Shown here: positions 56,288 to 64,000 of the stretch, piece by piece | Layout: each line of letters starts with the position of its first letter | Numbering within the stretch: the first letter of the stretch is position 1 | NCBI GenBank assembly: GCA_019055375.1 | Contig: JAHQIW010007361.1 | Coordinates: 248,001 to 312,000 of the forward strand | Reading direction: 5' to 3' | Source: Parelaphostrongylus tenuis | Taxonomy: Eukaryota; Nematoda; Chromadorea; Rhabditida; Metastrongylidae | Length of the DNA: 64,000 nt | Translations under genes and position numbers: made by a program | Notes under the pieces: generated by a model | Databases searched by the model: none | What the model saw: the letters and a program-made list of their open reading frames with translations, nothing else | What the model was told of the DNA's origin: nothing

Positions 56288-57053
56288 TCAACCAGGGTTG
56301 ATCAAAGAACTACTGCCACATGGCACTTCATGGGGAGAGAAAATGGCCGAAAGGCTATGGAAGCAGGCTATCAGAAAGCTAGCTTTTGGTTCAATCTCCA
56401 CCTGTAACCTATCAAGGGACAGCATACGGCTTAGTTCGGGTTCCTTAGAGATTACAAGAAGATCTGCCTGGTCATTATTTACGTCATTCATGAGGAAGAG
56501 GCGGTTCTCAAACAGCGCTGGGAGCAACACACGGATGTTTCAAGGCCATAACGATTCGAGTACTAATAGTGCTAATATCTATACAGTAATGTTATTAGAG
56601 GTTCCGATTGAAATACTTCATAATGTAATCATAAATTTCTACAGATTTTGGCATTTTTTGCCTTATACTTTGATTTATTTGATTTGTGTCACGCTTTTTC
56701 CCTGCTCAGATCCCAGTACGTCTAGCATTCAGTTTGTCTACTTGCATTATTCACTTGCTTGAGGATCTCGTCTTCTTCATAAATGTAGTAGAATACTGAT
56801 CGGGCAGACCTCTTTGCCATCTAGAAGATAGCCAGTTTGGGCGATCGTCATCGGTTGCCGAAGAGTGTTGGGAGTCAATCCTGTGTCGAATAACACCAAG
56901 CATCACTAGTCGCTCGACCATCGGCACTCTATCGGGCATTATTAATTCATACATGTAAGTCTTAAAAGCTTTGATGAGATGAAGCTGGTCTCGCCTGTCG
57001 TTGATGTTGTTGTTGTTTGATGGGTAACGTTTCGGTGGCATCGACTTCTTCAA
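56288..57053 (-). other. Minus-strand coding-like stretches, unassigned
   Basis: Two minus-strand open stretches have protein-like composition. 57053-56751 is polar, rich in Asn, Arg and Ser, with a middle part reading KTYMYELIMPDRVPMVERL. 56530-56288 reads DQADLLVISKEPELSRML and similar text. The second loosely resembles the start of MULE-type transposases, but I see no catalytic motif. The overlapping + strand reading frame is longer but less protein-like. I cannot tell a decayed gene from chance. Confidence 0.2.
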
Positions 57054-57607
57054 TTTTATGCAGCACTATTCGTACAATCTATAATGTGGAATATGAAATA
57101 ATTTTTATGAATTTGAGTGCGAGATGTTCATAAGTTTAAGACTTTGAATTATAGCCAAATCTCCTAATATCCCTGGATAGCTTCAAAAATGAAACGAGGC
57201 AAGATATTTGCATTTAAAATCCCAGCTAAGAGTACGGTAATGCTAGAAATCACTAGCCTTTTGGCAATATTATAGTCACTATTTAGCAAGATGGTAGTAG
57301 TTGCGGACGCTCAATCATTATTTTCAGCTTCCCTAACGGTTAGTACCTTGCGAGTGAAAATTGTTTCTAGGCAATCTTACTTCAGTGACATTGATTCCGC
57401 TTGAAATTAACGGTGAACTTTGACCTGTGCTTTCAAAGTGGCATGCCTAGACTTATAATGTCAAGCAAAATATGGCCCTTGAGATTTTAACAGCCTTATC
57501 TGCGAGAGACATGATGACTCATACCGACTGTGCAAAACCTAAACTTCCGTGGACAATATAGTCGTTCAAGACAAGATTAGCCTCTGCTTAGTTTCTGAAG
57601 CACTCCC

Positions 57608-57638
57608 CGTTTCTCGTTTCTCGTTTCTCGTTTCTCGC
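57608..57638 (+). repeat. Heptamer tandem repeat GTTTCTC
   Basis: Four perfect consecutive copies of GTTTCTC, then decay. Confidence 0.9.
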
Positions 57639-58099
57639 CTCGTAATGTTGTCAAGATTCTTGAAAGTAATAGTTTGTAGATAACAGTTCTGGTAAGTATA
57701 GTAGATAAGGCAGAGCAGGATTCTATCATCTGATTTATACAATTTCTACAAAATCGGCAGTGGAGGTGTTACGGAGATGTATTGGCCATTTTTCAATGAC
57801 CGATCAGATAAAACTGTTGAAGTTTCTCCAGCTTTCGCAGATTTACTAAACATAGTTTTTCGTCGTATTCGTTTACCCAAGATTTGGAAAGCTATTATGG
57901 ATTAAACCAATTATAGAACGTTAAACGATCAGGTTTGTTGTTTTAGATATAGTGTAACCACAGGAAGCTGATGCGGAGCTTCTTCAAAGTCCAATCACTA
58001 GGCAAATTTTCTTGGTACTTATATGTTAGATATAGTACTTCGAAATTATAGTGTTTCCACTGCTTTTTTTCGCAGTGTTATAATGTAAATTATATAACT

Positions 58100-58270
58100 A
58101 AGAGAACTGAGTGGTGAGCAAAAACACGGCCTCAGGCGGGAACATTGAAGAATGAGTGGTCGGGCAAATGTGCCTTGGTGGTGTAGTGGTAGAGCACGCG
58201 TCCCCGAATTGGATAAAACGCGGGTTCGATTCCCGCCTAAGGCCGTGTTTTTGCACACCTCTCAATTCTC
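58100..58270. repeat. Inverted repeat around the tRNA-like gene
   Basis: The left arm 58100-58141 (GAGAACTGAGTGG to AGGCGGGAA) is a close reverse complement of the right arm 58229-58270 (TTCCCGCCTAAGG to CTCAATTCTC). The right arm includes the 3' T-stem and acceptor strand of the tRNA-like gene, so its 3' end and downstream flank exist a second time, inverted, just upstream. Confidence 0.75.
58172..58243 (+). tRNA. tRNA-like gene or tRNA pseudogene
   Basis: The acceptor stem GCCTTGG/CTAAGGC pairs (one G-T). The D arm is GTGT-AGTGGTAGA-GCAC, and the T arm GCGGG-TTCGATT-CCCGC is perfect. Total length is 72 bases. The A and B box promoters (TGGTGTAGTGGTAGAGCAC region and GGTTCGATTCC) are intact. 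The anticodon arm is weak: CGTCC/GGATA has a terminal mismatch, the loop reads CCGAATT, and position 33 is C rather than U. If read literally the anticodon would be GAA (Phe). It is probably a degenerate tRNA or a tRNA-derived element rather than a working Phe tRNA. Confidence 0.5.
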
Positions 58271-58284
58271 TTACTTATATGTTA

Positions 58285-58580
58285 GATTGCGACAAAGTTA
58301 TAAACCGATCTTATTCGCTGGACAGAAACTTTTCATAGAAGTGATAGTAATTATTCGAAAGCTTGAATCTCTGGCTAAAGAATTTTCAAAAACTATGTTA
58401 TAAAGTCGATTTTCAGAACATCTTTTATAGGGCTGTAAAATCCAAAATAAAGTTATGTTTCAAATGACCGCGTGTTTTTTGTTCTTATATTGTTTATAAT
58501 TCGCTGGACAAAACTTATTTCTAAAGTACTAGTAATCACTCGATAGCACAAGTTTCGAGAATTCTTCACAATAAAGATTC
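58285..58580. repeat. Dispersed repeat C
   Basis: CGCTGGACAGAAACTTTTCA, TAATTATTCGAAAGCTTG and TTCGCTGGACAAAACTTATT show two overlapping units next to the tRNA-like locus. Confidence 0.5.
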
Positions 58581-59149
58581 TCAAATCGGCATTTCTTAAC
58601 GCTTCATCGACCGTGCGCAATCGGTTTAGACCCTTTCCGGACGGTGAGGATCGTTCAGGACCCTCGATTTTTCACAGATTTTTCATGCTTTACAAAACCT
58701 TAACTTTAGAAATCTAGTACTTATTCAAAAGTCGAATCTCGACCATTTCAGATCTGTCCTTGATTTCCGGAAAGGCCTTCCTAATTTGTGAAGGAGTGAG
58801 ATCAAAATTTCGTCTCACACTGGGAGTTCTTTGCAGTAGACAACATTATGAAGTATCGAACAGCCAAAAATACTTGTATTTTTTTTTCTCCGAAACGAAG
58901 AAAAAAATCTTTGTTGAATAATGAAAATCACCTGCTGCATGCAAAAAGCGATCAGCAGCCGTCTCAAAAGGTCAACATGTTAAATATTTTGACAGCCGTT
59001 TGAACTACATTGGAGTTTGAATTTGTAGATATAAACAATTGCTGTTTTAGCATTTAGAACTATATTGGCAAAGTCTGCCTCTGCCAAAAATGTTACTGAA
59101 AGTAATATATTCAAAGAGAAAGTGCACAAAATAAAGTCGCAATAACGGC

Positions 59150-59535
59150 TCAAAAATGATTTTCTGCCATATTGAAATTTGAGCTGTGGTCATAGGAAAA
59201 AACTCGAAACGAAAGATATGATATATCAGATATACTACCTAAGAGCAATCGAGTGTACAACACTGTCTGTTCAGTGATAATTTCACTGGACCTACAGTGT
59301 AAAATGTTCGTCGTCGCTATTTCTTAGTGTGCGGACTGAAGCACCCACAGAGGATTGGCAAAAGACGAGAAAAGGTAAATGCCCGACGGACGTGGTTGCA
59401 AGTTCGAAAGACGTGTGTGGGGCTCTATAAGTCAGCCCATCTTAACAGACCACATAATATGCACGGCTTAAAAATGATTTTCTGGTATGTTGAAATATGT
59501 ACTGTGGTCTTAAGAAAACACTCTATACGAAAGTC
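59150..59535. repeat. Foldback family A, diverged copy
   Basis: Two similar ends (AAAAATGATTTTCTG with GTGGTC, at about 59150 and 59465) enclose a decayed inner arm (GACGTGTGTGGGGCTCTATA, AACAGACCACATAAT). Confidence 0.55.
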
Positions 59536-60439
59536 GCAATAGTTCATTATAGCACAGGTTTTGAAAAAGTGCAACCGAAACATCAAAGAATAGAATCTAA
59601 ATCGGACATTGATACGACACCCCAATAGCACCAGTGTTCAAATTTTAGAGAAGCCATTCAAAAATCTATTTTCGGACTGAAATGGTGACAAAGAAAAAAG
59701 CGATAAGCAAACAATTGAACTTTAGTATGTGTTTTTGAAGTCTCGAAACAGAACTTAATGGAACGTAATTGAAAAATCTTACTGTATCTGGCCATCAGCT
59801 CGTCTGATGTGGATCGAAGCCCTAGTCGAATAGAAAATTATGATGACTGTAATTTGATATAGTTTTATTGTGGGACGGAAGCATTGAGTAGGCTGGTTAC
59901 AAAGCACACACTCACAAAAGCTGGCAAACATATCATAGCTTTTCTTGTCAAGGATATACCAGAAAAGCGAATTTATGTCTTAGTACAATGTATGTTTTGT
60001 GCAGAAGAGGTTTATTACGTTTTGCAAACTTGAAAGGATAGTCAACGCGTGCAATCAGATAATCAGTCATAGACTTCAATCCAGTGATTCATTGAATGAT
60101 CTGAGTTAATACGCAGTATATATTTCGCCATTGTTCCAGATTTGCCTAGTAGGCTCTGATTTCTTTATTTATACTAAAATTAGCGCAATGACGCCAACTG
60201 GCAGCATTTTGGATAGTGGTAAAAAGCTGAGAAGTATGTAGAGTGCTTTGTCAATCTCCTTCAAAGTAAACGCGAAGTGATGAGAGAAACTCTCTCGTAT
60301 CGCCCTCCATCACTGTGAAGTTGGCACTTGACCAACTGCGGATACTCTTAAGTAAATCCGCTGACGAATTCACTATTATGAAACATTTATCTTCAAAGGG
60401 TATAAAGGTTTGAGAACGTTATAGGAATGGAATATTTGA

Positions 60440-61290
60440 AGGGATCTTTTTTTGTTGGACAACGACTTTTCATTATACTATTTGTAATCATTCGAAAGCC
60501 CAAATCTTAGAAAATCAGAAGCATATTACTTTCAGGAAAAGCCTTTTCTAGCGCTGTTAGTACTAAGAGCAAAATTATGTTTCACATGCGCTACGCGCTT
60601 ATATTAACATTACGCCTATAGTTTGTTGAATAAATTTTTTTTCCAACCTGCCGTTAACCCCTGAATAGTGTAAGGTTGGAAAATTCATAAATATGTTTGT
60701 GTTTTTTGTTAAAGAGGGAAAAATTCCTCAATTCATTAACGGGAATGGCAGTTCACATGTTAATCGAGTATTCACGGTGTATCAATCTGCATGCACTTAC
60801 GCACCAGAACCGATAAGAATTGCGCGGCGTACTTGGAGCTTAATATCATTTTCCCTGCCACAGTGCAGTATAAAAGTCTTTTCAGAAAACAAGTGCAATG
60901 TTGGAATCGCCGAAACTTACGCTATCGAATGTTCACTAACAGTCTAAGGGAATAGCTCTGTCCTGTGAGAAATACGCGTGTGTGAGAAACAAATCTATTT
61001 TCTCTTCTATAACACTATGAGAAAACTTTTTTAGAGTAGAATTACATTTTCCAATTTTGCAGGATACACGTTACCGAATGATTAATAATAGACTAAGAAA
61101 AGAGCTCTGTTGCACGAATATAAGCGCGATAGACTGGACTCGTGTGAAAAATGATTTCAACTGCAGCTCTAAACCCTTATAAAAAGGCGTGTTCAAAACA
61201 TAAAAAATATTTACAGTTTCCAGAAATTTAAGATTTCGAATGATTACTAGAAGTCTAGTAAAAAGTCATATTCCAGCGAAGAATTCTTCC
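60440..61290. repeat. Dispersed repeat C, two or more units
   Basis: GTAATCATTCGAAAGCCCAA, GTCCTGTGAGAAATACGCGT and AGCTCTGTTGCACG recur along the interval. Confidence 0.5.
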
Positions 61291-61689
61291 TCAAAAATCT
61301 CCGCACGATAACGGAAAAAACCGATATGTGTTAGTTCAATGAGATCTAGACAAGATGCCGATTTCGTAAATTCATTTGCGCGTCATAGAGCAAATATTTA
61401 CATTGTAGCTATTGACCCAAAGTTAACCTCCATTCGCAACCTGACGACTGTGCCATGCTGCATCGCTACTAGCCGTGTATTTCATTGATAACACTCACGA
61501 GTCTCGTACTACAAAGTTCGGTCTTTACTGTGCTTTTTCTGAAAAACTGGATAAATGGGGAAGCACTTTCGGCGTTCATCAATATCTGAGGTATAGACCA
61601 CACCTTCTCCCTCATTAAGCATTTCTAGGGGTGACTAAATACATAAGTGGCATTTGAAAGTACTTGCGACAGCCTATCAATTTATCGAA

Positions 61690-61845
61690 CTACTGGTGCC
61701 TTTTTTGCAGAGTTGTCTGGTAGGAATTTGTCAACTCCGAAGAGATGGAACACATGTTGCGCTCAGAGTGCGAGATCGAGCTAATGACCACGTGTGCATT
61801 GAAGGGTGCCTCTAATCAATGCACCACACACGTCTCTTTTTTAGA
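61690..61845 (-). mobile_element. tRNA-derived SINE head, family 1, minus strand
   Basis: The minus strand shows the A-box-like GTGGTGCATTGATTAGAGG and the B-box region TCATTAGCTCGATCTCGC. Only the head is clear. Confidence 0.45.
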
Positions 61846-63229
61846 ACAGTTATAATGAGTTCAAATACAAACCTAAGCAAAAATAAGTCTGCGTGCCCAG
61901 TATGCTCTCAGTGTTATAGCGCAGTTTCAGTGAGCAATTATTTGACTTTTCGGTTGATGTTTCAGCGGAAGATCGCTTTCATCGACAATTGAAAGAGACG
62001 CAGTGACAGTTACCTCTATACAATTACACAATTATTACGATCAGAGCGAAATTCAATACTGTCACTTAGTTCATAGGTGAACCACAACTGCGACGTTATA
62101 TTCTCCTACTGCACTGTTTACCTGTCCATCTGTCTACATTGCGATAACCAACTCATGTAATTTAGAATGCATCCTGTTATTCTCATGCATCTTTTCTACA
62201 TGAAGTACGCTGTTCACCTTCACTTCAGTTTCTTCTCATAAACTGTCTTATTTTTACAATTCTGAGCTGATCCAGTTGGGTCCTTCATATGATTTTTTCA
62301 TTGTTAATTGAGAAATTATTCGATGCATTTCTAGAATAATTTTCGACCATCATCGATTGACTGGCCATTGGAGAATTATAAAGAATAACTAGATAAAGTA
62401 TCCGGCATCGATGTGATTTGTTAACTATAAGCGATGCCATTCTATCGACTTTTCTGAAACCTCGTTTTAGTATTCCAAAATACTTTGACAGAACGTTGTT
62501 AAGCCTTTCTGCATTTGGTGTCAGTTTACGTACGTTTCGGTTGCTTCGCCTCCCTCATAAGAGCCACATGTCCCACATATAAGGAATGGGAGCAGAACAT
62601 CAGGACCAGACAACATGAAATGTTGTCCAGGTTGATTTTCAGTTAATGGCTTGCAGATTTTATATAGATTTTTTAGATAATTATATAAATCGGCCAATAT
62701 TTTATTGACTTAATTTTATTATGCTTATATAGTTTCATCAACTAAAAAAAGGCTTAGACAATTTTCATGCTGTCTGGTCTCAATATTCTGTGTCTCCCCA
62801 ACATCGAAAACTTAACAACGGTTTATAGGAATATACGCAGTGTACTCGATTTCGTTCTTAGCATCGTGAAAGTGAATGAAAGCACATTTGACCTATAAGG
62901 TGGTTTTTGAGTGATGTTGATGTAGTGTGATAAATCTATCTTGAAGGAATTGACCACGGATTTCATTATCAAATGACTGTTACAAATTATCATTCTTCGA
63001 GTATGCTATATGTTGTACAGGCCTAAAAACTTCTTCTATCAACTTCATTTACTTGAAACATCCCTTAAACAACCGAATTTTTTATTGGGTTCAACTGATG
63101 TTTGAAGAAATGCTGTTTTCCTTCCTTACTGACTGGTTGGATAGTGACTACTCGTTAAGAGCCGTTTTTCACAAAGCTCATAATAGTCGAGCCAGATCTT
63201 TCGAGAAATACATACCTCTCTTTTCGACC
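61846..63229. other. No gene; one small inverted repeat
   Basis: GGACCAGACAACATGAAAT near 62611 is mirrored by ATTTTCATGCTGTCTGGTC near 62760, a short foldback. Otherwise the interval is A+T-rich with frequent stops. Confidence 0.4.
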
Positions 63230-63450
63230 GCTTTTTTTATAGACCAGCTCAAAATGATATGATCTGATAAGGATGTAACATGTTATGACCCATCAACTTT
63301 TTTATTACTCGGCGTCGATTCTTTTATAGAGGATTATATGACATCACGGGATCGGCTGAACCGAGGGAGGGTGCTACTGATGAGTTCCAGTAAAACAAGA
63401 CACGCGCCTGTATAGCACCAAACCTGACGGCTCAAAACATATTACATCCT
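63230..63450. repeat. Foldback family B fragment
   Basis: TTTATAGACCAGCTC, CGGCGTCGATTCTTTTATAG and GATGAGTTCCAGTAAAACAA correspond to the right half of a family B unit. Confidence 0.4.
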
Positions 63451-64000
63451 TTCAAAAAATGAATATCCTATGTCAGTCATATTCAATGAGTTTACGAGTC
63501 ATTAGACTTTGAAAAAGTGGTCATAAATACAAGTAATACGGTTTTCAATGAATATTATGAATCTATACCTTGGCTGCTCTACGATCTGCCGAGAAACCGA
63601 GTAAATTTCTATTCTTCCGGACAAAGTTGTGCCAAACTGAAAAACGACAATGGGCAGCGACAATGCTTGATTAACTCGAAGCGCAAAATTGAACAAGCGA
63701 TACACAAGTGTATTACAAAACACCTCCATCCACTGAGCAGCACTCTAAAGTATACTCAAATATGTACTTGTATCATGCGAATACGTGTTCATCTCTGCCA
63801 TTTTTTTCTTCTCATGAATCCGTGTTCTTACTATAATAAGTGGATTTTTGTCCATCTATTATTACTTGATTTCTTCAACTCCACCACACTTCGAGAATAT
63901 CAGTCTTTATATCAAGCTTATTATTGACCCTTTTCGTGCCTTCAGGAGAAAGTCCTTAGGAGTGCACTGAAGGAATTATGAAGAGTTAAAAAGAAATTGA

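Noticed and set aside
56298..56762. 154-codon + strand open frame, the longest in the region
   Set aside because: The opposite strand looks more protein-like, and the C-terminal half here is just A+T-rich hydrophobic sequence.
57608..57638. Short regular repeats considered as a CRISPR-like array
   Set aside because: Units are contiguous heptamers without spacers, in a eukaryotic context.
63517..63927. 136-codon open frame
   Set aside because: No domain, membrane pattern or splice support; residue use looks random and an overlapping minus-strand frame is equally long-lived.

Overview
This is AT-rich, repeat-dense animal DNA with small split genes. I read it as a nematode, probably a strongylid/hookworm-type parasite. 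The basis is the compact exons, some introns of only 47-65 bases, 3' splice acceptors lying 2-3 bases before start codons (the layout of spliced-leader trans-splicing), a nematode-like degenerin channel, many mariner/Tc relics, and an RTE-type LINE whose reverse-transcriptase text I associate with hookworm genomes. The species call is inference. There is no sign of bacterial or phage organisation.

The best supported gene is a DEG/ENaC (degenerin/acid-sensing family) sodium channel subunit on the + strand, 34222-48723. I rebuilt it as 12 exons with consistent phases, giving about 523 residues: intracellular His-Gly motif, TM1, a cysteine-rich extracellular domain, and TM2 with a Gly-Cys-Ser filter. 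One exon (about 39540-39651) has no AG acceptor within its open frame. Its introns hold two antisense coding-like segments: an HSP70-like exon (36176-36315, minus) and the tail of a possible multi-pass membrane protein (40268-40839, minus). They also hold a full-length but broken mariner (45881-47154), a SINE and several foldback repeats.

Other genes are weaker. A small secreted PAN-domain protein lies on the minus strand (20261-21865). At the left edge there are exons of an unrecognised membrane protein (614-974, +). An unrecognised three-exon gene sits at 51925-52665 (+), and isolated exon candidates at 11648-12168 (-), 19488-19588 (+) and 49066-49378 (+). A tRNA-like gene at 58172-58243 is flanked by an inverted copy of its own 3' end.

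The rest is mostly mobile-element debris. It comprises mariner relics (1537-1930, 3600-4053, 8570-9345, 13557-14130, 24725-24935, 33573-33940, 45881-47154), a Tc-like element (50700-51635), a possible piggyBac relic (52848-53465), and an RTE LINE split by about 0.9 kb of foreign sequence (17180-19160). There are also two tRNA-derived SINE families, two long-inverted-repeat (foldback) families and two further dispersed families. Simple repeats include a G tract, GATAAT-type, GA, TA and a heptamer array. Long intervals between these show nothing I can support as genes.

All gene models come from reading splice signals and protein motifs by eye. No database search or transcript evidence was available.
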